Assembly: GCA_963281255.1 (NCBI GenBank)
Contig: OY725493.1
Location: 867,550-931,549, forward strand
From: Aphrocallistes beatrix
Lineage: Eukaryota; Porifera; Hexactinellida; Sceptrulophora; Aphrocallistidae
Direction: 5' to 3'
Length of the DNA stretch: 64,000 nt
The notes under the pieces were generated by a model. The model was given only the letters and a program-made list of their open reading frames with translations, ran no database searches and was not told where the DNA came from. The first letter of the stretch is position 1. Each line of letters starts with the position of its first letter. Both the position numbers and the translations under genes were made by a program. Positions 33,157 to 42,722 of the stretch are shown here, in pieces.

Positions 33157-35841
33157 TCAAACTTCTGCAAACTCTTCTTTGGTTACTTTCATGCCCAAGC
33201 ACATTATCTCCATTCCCACGTTCTGCTTCAGTCGGTACATAGCCTCTGCACACTCAGTTAGTTCTAAAAATGGGATTTTGTTGCAGGAATGATCTCTGCT
33301 ACTGCGTCTGTTTAAGTAAGGGCTGCGAGTCATGTCTTTATCGAGCATTATCTTGGGCGTTTTAGCTCTTATGAACGAAGTAGTGGGGCGAATGATATAG
33401 TTAATCGTCGGACGTCCTATTTCATTCATGTTACAGGAATTGGAGCTGCTGAGATTCGAATTACTGTCATTGAACATGTCCAGAGAGGAGTCCCTGGCTG
33501 AAGACACTTCTGACGAAGTTTGACTGAGGATTTCTATCCTTTGACCGGGAATTTCGGGTGTAGGAGTGCTATTAGGGATCAAGCTCTGGAGCTCGGTGGC
33601 GTTGTGGTAGAGGTTTAAGATCCGCTTGACTAACTTCTGAGTTTCTCGCTCCACCATGTTTGTGTAGATCTGACTGCTATTGTCTAGGTCCCACGTCGTA
33701 CTCACGAAGAAATCCTTCCACACGTGGATGTGCATTAGGTCGGTCTCTGGGAAGAGGGTGTCGTCGAGCGACTGGAACATGACGTTATCACTGAGCGCAG
33801 AGATGAGGACTTTATTCATGATCCCGCAGGACTTAGATCCCACAATCGGGCCTCTCTTGGGACTCAAGAGGTTGAGTGAGTGCAGGGAAACGGCGCGTTT
33901 GAGTCCGCACTCGGTCCCTTTGTGTGAAGAGAATACGCCGAGACACTCTTCGATCAGACTGTACATATCCCGATTGCTCCTGATGGCTTGTCTCAGACAG
34001 AAGAGCGGATTCAGAGTGGATTCTGACTGCTCGGTCGGGTACACCATCCTCCGTAGCTGCCAGAAAGGGTAAAGGAATGCTGTGTTGTTGTTGCTCTTCA
34101 GAGCCTCGAGGCATTCCTGCTTGTGCTGGATGCAGTCGAAGAGGAAGGTGGAGGAGACGCAGGAGCACACTTCCTGCGCCAGCATCAGCAGGTACTGGGA
34201 GTTGAAGTCGAAACTGGCGGGGAACTGCCGCATTATCTGCCAGGTGCAGTCCAGCAGGAGGAAGAAGACCGGACAGAATCCGATGTCTTCCTCCTCGGCC
34301 GTTTCCGTTGTGTGTTTGAATCGGGAGCAGAACGGATGTCCGTATGCGACCCATTCTCGCTGGATTAGACTCTCGAACCCGATTAGCGTGCGGGACTCCG
34401 GATCGCAAAGCAACTGCACGAGCGTTGAAATGAGCGCAGTGAGGTCTCTCCCTTCCGGCTCTAGCAGGAGCACGTGTTTCTTCTGCTGAATCAGCCGTTC
34501 CGCCACCCGTGCGGCTTCGTCGAGACAGTCAGAGACGATCTCCAGCCACCGCGTGCTCTCCACGCTGCTCATCCACCTCTCCTCCTCGTGCACCGCCTCC
34601 ATCATGCGGAGGTAGCTGGATTGGATCTGAGGGAGACTGGCCAGGTCCTCGCCTACGTCCACCCGCTGGTACTCGGCCCGCTCCGGGTTGTCCAGGGGAG
34701 AGGTGGGGTCAGAGCTGGGACAGGAGCTCACGTAGTTGTGCTCCAACAGGGAGAGGGCTACCTGGTCATGTCCGGAGACATCTGGGAGCAGGTATGCTGA
34801 CCGCATGAGTAGACAGCCATCGCGCGTGGAGTGGGAGAGTGTCGGGAGCCGCCCCAGGCGGTAGAATTTAGATGCCTGCACCAGCATCTTGTCCGACACC
34901 ATGAAGGGACACACCAGGTACGGGGGCAGAGTTGGAGTTAGCTCGAACTTTGAATTTACGGCGGATACCCTCCAGCTGACGAGCTTCAGCCGTTGTATCT
35001 CGTTATCCCAGTCGCATATGTCTTCGAAGGAAGGAACCTTTACTTCTCCTCTCGGCTGGATGACAGGTTTCCAGAGTCTGCCTAGGTCAACGGCGAAGAG
35101 CTTGGTCACGTCTAGCGGCTGCATATGGTGCATTGTTCCCTGGAAAAACTGCTTTATCTGCCAGACCTTTTTGTCTGAAGACGGACCTCCCGAAAGTACG
35201 AATCGGACGCGTTTGCAATCTTTGCAGGTGATGAGTATCTCCTCCGGGACCTTCAAGGTCTTCACTTGCTTGCTCAGCTGTTTGAATTCGCTGCTACCCT
35301 TGGCCGCTGCGCTGAAAGTGTGAATATTGCCGAGGGGGAGTGAGAAAAAGTCGGGAACATTCCGCCAGTAGTTTTCGTTGTTTAGCTGCAGGCTATCTGG
35401 ACGTTGCCCCTCGCTGCTGAGGAAGATGAGTCTAAAATTAGTACTGAACAGTGTCCCCCTAATGCTCTGTCTCATCCCGCTCTCCATCCTCTTGTACGGA
35501 CCCACGTGCGTGACGTTGTCCACCTGCGATACGACGCACTCCCCCGGGAGCAGAACTCCCTCCATCGCCACTTCGTTCGGCTTCTCAGGGAGCAGCGGTT
35601 TGCTGGAGGAACGGCGAGTGAAGCGGTGCTTGCTTCTGCGAGTGTTCGGAGTATCGTCTTCTAGCATTGAAACTGGCAGTGAGCTAGTCACACCCAAGAG
35701 TGATCTTCTTTTGGTTTCGTTTCGGACGAAGACTTGTTGATTGCTGTTCTTCAATGATTGACTGCGTTTAATCGCGGCGCCAGCGGAAATTCGATTTTGT
35801 TGCTTCCAAACTGAGCTGAGTTCATAATGCGAGCTGCGCAT
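33157..35841 (-). CDS. Myotubularin-related inactive phosphatase (MTMR10/12-like)
   Basis: An intronless 894-codon ORF from an ATG at 35841. A basic Ser-rich start is followed by a PH-GRAM domain (about residues 92-230, 'LLPGECVVSQVDNVTHVGPY', 'GTLFSTNFRLIFLSS') and a myotubularin fold (about 265-650, 'FEDICDWDNEIQRL', 'PPYLVCPFMVSDKML', 'LGRLPTLSHS', 'SRTLIGFESLIQREWVAYGH'). Active members have HCSDGWDR at the catalytic loop; here the position reads 'LLLEPEGRDLTALISTLVQL' (about 458-477), with no Cys. That matches the MTMR10/11/12 group of pseudophosphatases, which bind phosphoinositides and act as adaptors for active myotubularins. The carboxyl region is Ser/Asn-rich. Group assignment is by motif resemblance only. 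Confidence 0.87.
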   Translation of the reverse strand: MRSSHYELSSVWKQQNRISAGAAIKRSQSLKNSNQQVFVRNETKRRSLLGVTSSLPVSMLEDDTPNTRRSKHRFTRRSSSKPLLPEKPNEVAMEGVLLPGECVVSQVDNVTHVGPYKRMESGMRQSIRGTLFSTNFRLIFLSSEGQRPDSLQLNNENYWRNVPDFFSLPLGNIHTFSAAAKGSSEFKQLSKQVKTLKVPEEILITCKDCKRVRFVLSGGPSSDKKVWQIKQFFQGTMHHMQPLDVTKLFAVDLGRLWKPVIQPRGEVKVPSFEDICDWDNEIQRLKLVSWRVSAVNSKFELTPTLPPYLVCPFMVSDKMLVQASKFYRLGRLPTLSHSTRDGCLLMRSAYLLPDVSGHDQVALSLLEHNYVSSCPSSDPTSPLDNPERAEYQRVDVGEDLASLPQIQSSYLRMMEAVHEEERWMSSVESTRWLEIVSDCLDEAARVAERLIQQKKHVLLLEPEGRDLTALISTLVQLLCDPESRTLIGFESLIQREWVAYGHPFCSRFKHTTETAEEEDIGFCPVFFLLLDCTWQIMRQFPASFDFNSQYLLMLAQEVCSCVSSTFLFDCIQHKQECLEALKSNNNTAFLYPFWQLRRMVYPTEQSESTLNPLFCLRQAIRSNRDMYSLIEECLGVFSSHKGTECGLKRAVSLHSLNLLSPKRGPIVGSKSCGIMNKVLISALSDNVMFQSLDDTLFPETDLMHIHVWKDFFVSTTWDLDNSSQIYTNMVERETQKLVKRILNLYHNATELQSLIPNSTPTPEIPGQRIEILSQTSSEVSSARDSSLDMFNDSNSNLSSSNSCNMNEIGRPTINYIIRPTTSFIRAKTPKIMLDKDMTRSPYLNRRSSRDHSCNKIPFLELTECAEAMYRLKQNVGMEIMCLGMKVTKEEFAEV

Positions 35842-36906
35842 TTCGACTCTTATATCTGTTTTGGAATGCAGATTTCTTGGAGAGCTTTGTTTGCTTCTGA
35901 TGGATCACAGCGAATCAAGTTGGCTGCCTAGTGAATTTGAAAGTAAACTTACTGGAAATATGTGTCAATTTCATTTCAGCAGGAGTGTGTTACTCCATTA
36001 TTATAATCCTCTGAATGCCTAACTACTACCACTTGCGTGTTGCATTACACCAAGAAAGGTGGATTGGAATGCTACCACTTTATCCTACATTCCATGCTAG
36101 ATCATACCCCCATACCTGATGCAACATTCCTTGCTGCTTGAAATGTACTTTTCTAAGAGTAAATTTTCATGATGTAACTCGACATTTTTATTTTCGAAAT
36201 ACTATGCGTATGTGTTTGGAAAGTGTAGGGTTCCTAGACAATCTCTTGCAACTTCAAACCACTACAGTGATTACCTCGTATGCCAATCCTACAGATCTCG
36301 AAAGCCTGATTATTTCAAATTAACGAGTATATTTACTATATGTAAGGCAGCACTATCTTTGATCTCAGTCACCTGATTCATTATCGAAATTAGATCTATT
36401 GCACAATTACAATGTAATTTTAATTCAGTTTAGATCAATGAATACTAATTGATATTACATTTATCAAATCTCTCACCTTTCCATTGCTTTATAGAGATTA
36501 CAGATCTGATAGGATAAGTTCTACTGTCACGAGTGAACTGTGCAATGTCTCAACCCTGAAACTCTGGACCGAATTTCACTAAATTAGACATAATATTCCC
36601 ACATTGTAATTAATTAACTAGCGATCTGTTGTACCACAAAGAACTCATACATATAATTTCTCTTGACTAGTTAGTTAAGGAGAGCTTGTTTCTCGCTGAT
36701 CAGGTATCCGATACATTCAACTCTGGTCTAATATGTCCAAATCAAGTTACTGACTCGTTTCTTCATCATCTCTGTGTACACGGACTTTAATTTGCTTTTA
36801 ATATTATTTATCTTTTTAGATCGATTCAATTTACATTTGAAGTTCAGTCATTGTGTACTAGCTCTCCGTTGTAATATGTTTTGACGAGTTATAATCAGTT
36901 TATATA

Positions 36907-37231
36907 CAGCGGAACCTTCTACATACATGCCAACCTGAGCCATGGTAAAAGCGGGACGAAGTGTTGAATTTCGCGGGACATGGCGGGACGCAATAGAGAA
37001 GTACCATACATAGAATACACTAAAGCGGGACATAATGGGGAAATTTCATGTAAAAGCGGGACACTCGAGAAAATTCACTCAATAGAAGAGTGAAAAAAGC
37101 GGGACGTCCCACCAAAAACTGGACAGTTGGCAAGTATGCTTCTAATACGGCCACTCTATACAGCGGTTACCTGTAAATGAACCGTCATTTTTGTCCAGTT
37201 CCTTGGTAGCCGTTACAGACAGGTTCCACTG
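36907..37231. mobile_element. Pogo-like MITE interrupted by a GGGACGTCCC element
   Basis: Outer ends 'CAGCGGAACCTTCTACAT' and 'GACAGGTTCCACTG' are inverted repeats. From about 36922 to 37139 an element starting 'CATACATGCCAACCTGAGCC' and ending 'GGACAGTTGGCAAGTATG' is inserted; after it the outer element resumes with 'CTTCTAATACGGCC'. Confidence 0.65.
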
Positions 37232-37550
37232 TACACGTACTTGTAAAATGGAAAGAGCACCCAACACCATTATCAATGAGCTTTGGTATGCATGATCCCA
37301 TGTCTATCCAATCACTGTTAGTTTGTTGCAGTGTATTAGATCATTCGGTTTGTTCACTCGTTTATCATGAATCCACTTTAATATTTATGAAGATTCTTAT
37401 TTGAAAAAAACAACATCCCCTCTGTAAATATGAGGTTAATTAATCGACTCTAGATAGTAAAGAGACAATCGTACAAACATAATTTGCCACTAATTCGTTA
37501 TTTAGTTAAGTCAGTGGGTCCCAATTTGTTTCAAACAGACCCTCCCCATT

Positions 37551-37712
37551 CCATATATGCCAACCTGAGCCATGATAAGAGGGACGCTGCATTGAAAAGC
37601 GGGACATAATGGGGAAATTTCATGTAAGCGGGACACTCGAGAAAATTAGCTCGATAGAAGAGTGAAAAAAGCGGGACGTCCCGCCAAAAACGGGACAGTT
37701 GGCAAGTATGCC
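37551..37712. mobile_element. GGGACGTCCC MITE, second copy
   Basis: 'ATATATGCCAACCTGAGCC' to 'GGGACAGTTGGCAAGTATGC'; 'GCCAAC' and 'GTTGGC' are inverted at the ends. The palindrome 'GCGGGACGTCCCGC' lies near the right end. It ends about 50 bases before the TRP-like start codon. Confidence 0.7.
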
Positions 37713-37762
37713 ATTCACACAAGTGCATCATATCTATTCTCTATCCTATCTCTAGCTAACTG

Positions 37763-40147
37763 ATGAATAAAGTCTATCCAGCATATGTGAATTCAGAGTC
37801 CGCCTACAACAACGAACTTCACTCCGAACTGTCTAATGCGCTTCTGAGTGAAGATATCGAGCTAGCCAAGACTCTCTCCAGCTCACAGGAACTCCGTTCC
37901 GTGGAGAGGTGTGAGGAGTACCTACTGAAGGGGGCAGGGGACAGGGAGTACTCTCCGGTGTCTTGTGGGTACAAGTTAGACCTGTTAGTGCTAGGCGCTA
38001 AACTGGGAGATGAGCCACTCGTACGCCACCTTCTGTCACTTCCTAATAAGGAAGTTGGCGCGAATATGAACACGGCCCTCTGGTTCGCGTGTCGGGAGAA
38101 CAACGTTGCCATTGCGGAGCTACTGCTCGCCAGAGGCGCCTCTCCGGACTACGCGCTATTCAGCACCCCCTGCATCCACGTGTCCGCCGTCCACGCCGCC
38201 GCACCCCTCCTGTCGTCCCTCCTCGCGCAGCGTCCCGCTCTCGCCCTCCTCCCCATGCGGGGCTCGGTCCGTCTGGAGGTCCTGCCGGATAGACCGCCGG
38301 TGACCTTCCCGGACGGCGCACTCCCGGTGCACATGAGCGCGTTCGGCCGCCTCTCCTCCCTCGCGCTCCTGGAGCTGCTGCTCCCGCGGGCCCTGGGGGT
38401 GGACGCGGGGGACGCGCGGGGCAGATCGGCGCTCATCTACGCCAGCAAGGGCGGGAACCTGTTCTGTCTGCGCGCGCTGCTGCGGAAGAGAGCGGACATC
38501 GAGCACCGCAGCGCCGGGGGCAAGAGCAGCCTGCTGTACGCGGCCAGGGACGGGCGCCACTCCGTCCTGGAGCTGCTGATCCGGAGCGGGGCTTCCCCGG
38601 ACGCCAGAGACGCCAAGAACAGGGGCGTCTTCTCGCACGCCAGGGACGAGGAGGTGGCCAGCAGGATCCTGGCCTGCTTCGCGGACCTACGCGGGGAGAG
38701 TCCCGCCTCGCGACTCCCTGTCCGCGAGCTAGCCGCCCAGGGCTACCACCGCACGCTGCAGGAGCTCACGGACACCATGGTCTCCTCCCCCCGGGACGAC
38801 ACTGTCCGCGTGGACCTGGGCCAGCTCGAGTCCGTTCCGTCCGACCGAGAGGGACAGGAGAGTCTGCTGGCCCTCCTCTGCGACATGGACCCCTCCCTCC
38901 CCATCTTCGAGTCCCTGGCGCTGCGCAGCTACGCGGACTACCACATGGCCCGCTACGGGTACGCATACCTCGCCGTCATGACGCTGGAGCTGCTGCTCTA
39001 CCTCCTGGCGCTCTCCTTGGCACTCATTCTCGGGGTGCGGGCCGTGGACGCGGACCGAGTCTCCTCTCCGTCGGAGCGATTCCGGCTCGCCGCTGAGGTC
39101 TACGTGGCGGCGAGGTGGGGGCTGCACGGCCTGTTCGAGCTCCTGGAGCTAGGGATTATCTTCAGGAACAAATATGTCCAGTTGTCAGGGGAAAACTTCT
39201 CCCTCACAACGCTACACCCTTCTAGGAATGTGCTCGTGCTCGCTACACTCCACGCCCTCAGAGAGTACACTACGGACTTGTACAACAGCATAGACGTGCT
39301 GGTTCTGCTGAGTGCGCTGGGCTACGTCATCCTACGCGTGTCTTCTCTTTTCGTCTCCACGGCTGGGTCTACCTCCGTCTTCTCTGTGCTCGTCTACTTC
39401 TTCAGTACCTGTCTCGTCTTCAGATACGTCATCCTCATCCCTGGTCTAGGTTCGTACCTGCAGACTCTAATCGAGGCGTTGAAGGACAGTGTTCTCTTCA
39501 TGCTCGTGTTCTGCATCCCTCTCTTCGCGTTCTCTGGAATGTTCCTGCTCGCCTACCTCGCTCCCCCTTTCTCCCCCACCCCTGCTAATGCCACGGGGAG
39601 GTACGACGCGGTTAGAGTCAGGTTCGATGAGGACTACGTCTGGCTACTTCTAACCGGGGTGAGACTGCTGATAGAACAGGGAGCTATCATCAAGTTCAAT
39701 TATCTGGAGGAGTACAACTGGCTGATGGTGCTAGTCTTCATGGGGTTCGCCTTCCTGACGCTACTCGTGATGAGAACTCTGTTCGTAGGTCGGATCTCGA
39801 GTGAGTATAAGCGCATCAACCGGATAGCGAGGCGCTACGCTACCTACCGCACTCTCAGGTTCCTGATACGCCTACAGACCAAGTCTATCTACTCACTCAG
39901 CATACTCAAGCTCTACATACAGAAGTATGAGAAGCAGGTCTATCTGACCAAAGAGAAGGTCCGCTATAAGCACCCGGGGGAATTCCAGCGCCTCTTCTCC
40001 ACGAAGGGTCGGGGTAGAGACAGGGTGTGTGAGCTGGACAGGAAACTGGACTTGTTTAGAAGCGAGGTGTTAGATCGGATACAATCCCAGGAAAATAAAC
40101 TCGACCAGATTATTCTTCTCTTACAGCGGACAAACGAACAGACCTAA
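37763..40147 (+). CDS. Ankyrin-repeat TRP-like ion channel
   Basis: An intronless 794-codon ORF. The amino half has ankyrin repeats: 'MNTALWFACRENNVAIAELL' near residue 101, 'GRSALIYASKGGNLFCLRAL' near 218 and 'GKSSLLYAARDGRHSVLELL' near 252. Six hydrophobic segments follow (about 398-425, 445-470, 510-530, 540-565, 575-605, 655-680), with a re-entrant-like stretch before the last. After the last helix comes a basic stretch like the TRP box region ('RISSEYKRINRIARRY') and a carboxyl coiled coil ('DRIQSQENKLDQIILLLQR'). This is the plan of TRP cation channels of the plasma membrane with ankyrin domains (TRPA/TRPV/TRPC type). The pore loop 'LLLTGVRLLIEQGAIIKF' lacks the usual G-x-G-D/E filter, so subfamily and selectivity are open. 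Codons in 38100-39150 are extremely GC-rich. Confidence 0.78.
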   Translation: MNKVYPAYVNSESAYNNELHSELSNALLSEDIELAKTLSSSQELRSVERCEEYLLKGAGDREYSPVSCGYKLDLLVLGAKLGDEPLVRHLLSLPNKEVGANMNTALWFACRENNVAIAELLLARGASPDYALFSTPCIHVSAVHAAAPLLSSLLAQRPALALLPMRGSVRLEVLPDRPPVTFPDGALPVHMSAFGRLSSLALLELLLPRALGVDAGDARGRSALIYASKGGNLFCLRALLRKRADIEHRSAGGKSSLLYAARDGRHSVLELLIRSGASPDARDAKNRGVFSHARDEEVASRILACFADLRGESPASRLPVRELAAQGYHRTLQELTDTMVSSPRDDTVRVDLGQLESVPSDREGQESLLALLCDMDPSLPIFESLALRSYADYHMARYGYAYLAVMTLELLLYLLALSLALILGVRAVDADRVSSPSERFRLAAEVYVAARWGLHGLFELLELGIIFRNKYVQLSGENFSLTTLHPSRNVLVLATLHALREYTTDLYNSIDVLVLLSALGYVILRVSSLFVSTAGSTSVFSVLVYFFSTCLVFRYVILIPGLGSYLQTLIEALKDSVLFMLVFCIPLFAFSGMFLLAYLAPPFSPTPANATGRYDAVRVRFDEDYVWLLLTGVRLLIEQGAIIKFNYLEEYNWLMVLVFMGFAFLTLLVMRTLFVGRISSEYKRINRIARRYATYRTLRFLIRLQTKSIYSLSILKLYIQKYEKQVYLTKEKVRYKHPGEFQRLFSTKGRGRDRVCELDRKLDLFRSEVLDRIQSQENKLDQIILLLQRTNEQT

Positions 40148-40569
40148 CTCCTATCACTTGTTGTATCTATAATGTGTTTCACTTATTTTTATTTATATTC
40201 GACCTGATAAATTATCTGCATATATATACACAAATCTTACGCCATGTTCCCTTTGCAGCATAGATCCATAGCTACCGGTGAACTCTTGTCTCCGAGGTTT
40301 TGTAACAACTTTTAATCTTAGCTTGGTAATTCCAGAACCATTTCATATTTCCATATTTTAAATGCGTGTCAGGGGTTTAGTTATCCGTTACCTTTCGCAG
40401 CACACCGCTGAAACCCGTATGCTATTACTGAGGATTGTTCTGTTATAAAGTTGACGTATTCGATATTCCATTCTGCGAGGACAGTTCCTCCAAAAATTAA
40501 CTTATTGAAAGGATAATTTTAAGCAAAACGAGTGTGTCGAGTGATTTCTATCAAAAGATAAATCCCTGA
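40148..40569. other. 3' flank of the TRP-like gene
   Basis: AT-rich spacer of about 420 bases before the first Helitron-like element. No coding or RNA feature seen. Confidence 0.4.
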
Positions 40570-41337
40570 GAATATCTTATATATTAAAATGCTAGGATTT
40601 GTTTTTTTTGTTTTTTTTTTGTTTGTCCGAATTGATTGAAGAATTGGCAAGTCGTAGAGATACGAAAATTGGCATGTAGGTGTCAAATGATGAATCTAGG
40701 ATTAAGTTCGAAGATCTAAGCGAAATGTTCACACCTCGCCGAGATAGGTGACAAAATGTGCTGACCAATCAAATTCGATTATTTTATAATGCAAATACAT
40801 TGGAATAAAATAGTAGTGACTTATGCATACAATCAAAATAACTATTTGTGATTGAAATTCATTGGTTTATGTGAACCAATCAATTATCAGCCTTTTATAA
40901 TGCCATTCACACGATTCTATTTCATATAAATGATTGAATACTGCTATTTTGAGTCTATAATTTGATTGTTAACAACAATTAAAGTGTGTTATATGCTACG
41001 ATCAATCAATTCGATCATAAAATAACTTTTAACGATATGGACTGGAATTGATTATTTAAGTATAATAATCTTTAGCAATGTGAACTTTGTGTATTCAAAT
41101 TGAGCTTACATTCAGGATTAGTTGACTTAATACGAAGTAAATTATATTTATCACGAAACAAAATTCCTGCTACAGTTCTGATTTCATTAATGTAACCATA
41201 GACAAATGATAATCCAGCGTACTTAGTATAAAACAAGAAAGCGACGTATTGTTTCCTTAATATCCGCAAGTGGGTAAATCTGCAGACACGCAGTGTCTGC
41301 AAGCCGCGCAGCGCAAGCAAGCGAAGCGCGCTTGTTA
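40570..41337 (+). mobile_element. Helitron-like non-autonomous element, copy A
   Basis: Starts 'TCTTATATATTAAAATGC' after an A, then a T-rich run and 'TGTCCGAATTGATTGAAGAA'. Ends with a GC-rich hairpin region 'CGCAGCGCAAGCAAGCGAAG' followed by 'CGCGCTTGTTA'. No terminal inverted repeats or target duplication, as expected for Helitrons, though the 3' end is not the canonical CTRR. An inverted copy lies at 54651-55420 and a further copy follows directly at 41338. No coding capacity. Confidence 0.6.
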
Positions 41338-42722
41338 TTATTAAAACTCAATTGGGGTTTTTTTGTGCGAATTGATTGAGGAACTGGGAGGTGCTAGAAA
41401 TGTGAAATTTGGCACAAAGGTAAGTATAAAGGCCCCCATACACGATGCAACTTTGTTGCATGCAAATGTTGCACGCAACAAAGTTGCATGCAACCTTTCA
41501 ACTCACACGATGCAACATGTTGCTTGCAACAATGTTGCATGCAACAATTTTTCGAGGAGCATATTTACATGCAACATTTTAACTCACACGATGCAACAAG
41601 TTGCTTGCAACAATTTTCCGTGGAGCATAGTTTCATGCAATATTGTTGCCTGAATTTTGTGCTTATTTAATAATTTTGATTCTATATACCTATTTGTGGA
41701 ATCTTTTGTTTAAATTGAACTAATTACATCAAATTTATTCTGCATTTTTACATAATGGTAAAAAAACGTATCGTCGTACCTGTCATTGCCCTCGCCCTTT
41801 TGAGAAAGCAATCAAGAAAAGCAAGCAGACTTTCTATTGTCTATTTTAATGGCTTGATCGTATTTTTGATAATGATTATCGTTATCGTTATCGTAATAAT
41901 TAATACAATTTTGATGCAGAATGTTGCATGAAAATAGAACATGTTCTATTTCCATGCAACAGGTTGCATGCAACATTGTTGCATGCAATACTCGACATAC
42001 ACGATGCAACTTTGTTTCATGCAACATTTGCATGCAACAAAGTTGCATCGTGTATGGGGGCCTTAATGAAACGAGAAGGGAGTCCGAAGATATAAACAAA
42101 ATGTTCACACCTAGCCGAGATAGGTGACAAATGTGCTGACCAATCAAATTCGATTATTTTATAATGCGAATACATTGGGATCAAATAGTAGTGACTTATG
42201 CATACAATCAAAAGGACTATTTGTTGAAATTCATTGGTGTGAGAACCAATCAATTATCAGGCTTTTATAATGCGATTCACACTATTCTATTTCATATAAA
42301 TAATATAATATAGCTATTTTGAGTCTATAATTTGACTGTTAATTAATTAAAAGTTATTTTATGATCGAATTGATTGTGATTATACATATAACACACTTTA
42401 ATTGTTGTTAACGACTTGTGGACTGAAATTGGGCGATTAATCAAGATAATAATTTTTAGTAATGTGAGCTTGGTGGATTCAAATTGACCTTACATTCAGG
42501 ATTAGTTTACTTAATACAAAGGAAATTCTATATATCCTAAATTCTCTGCTACAGTTCTGATTCCATTAATGTAACTGCAGACAAATGGCAATTCAGCATA
42601 CTTAGTACAGAACAAGAAAGCGGCGTATTGTTTCTCTAATATCCCCAAGCGCTCACTAGGTAACTCTGCGGACAGGCAGTGTCCACAAACCTCGCAGCGC
42701 TAGTAAGCGAAGGGCGTTTGTA
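41338..42722 (+). mobile_element. Helitron-like element, copy B, split by a Harbinger-like insertion
   Basis: Begins head-to-tail after copy A ('TGTGCGAATTGATTGAGGAA' aligns with the start of A). It is broken at 41429 by another element and resumes after 42063 with 'CCGAAGATATAAACAAAATG' and 'CACACCTAGCCGAGATAGGT', matching A. It ends with a diverged form of the same 3' region ('GTAAGCGAAGGGCGTTTGTA'), directly before the 45-bp array. Confidence 0.6.
41430..42063. mobile_element. PIF/Harbinger-like non-autonomous element with ~60-bp inverted ends
   Basis: Ends 'AGGCCCCCATACACGATGCA' and its exact complement continue as near-perfect inverted repeats for about 60 bp. The flanking bases are TAA on both sides (41427-41429 and 42064-42066), a 3-bp TWA-type target duplication typical of PIF/Harbinger. 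The interior is packed with self-complementary words such as 'GTTGCATGCAAC', 'ACACGATGCAAC' and 'TTGCTTGCAACAA', mainly near the ends. 634 bp with no transposase gene. Confidence 0.78.

Larger units (their letters stand above)
35842..37762. other. Intergenic between myotubularin and TRP-like genes
   Basis: AT-rich, 1.9 kb between two divergent genes. The first 1 kb shows nothing recognisable. The second half holds the MITEs listed separately. No coding region seen. Confidence 0.5.

Noticed and set aside
38149-39127. Minus-strand ORFs of 95-160 codons over the TRP-like gene
   Set aside because: Antisense shadows caused by the very high GC content of this exon.
41363-42253. Short ORFs in the Harbinger-like element
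   Set aside because: They follow the GTTGCATGCAAC repeats in arbitrary frames and lack any conserved domain.
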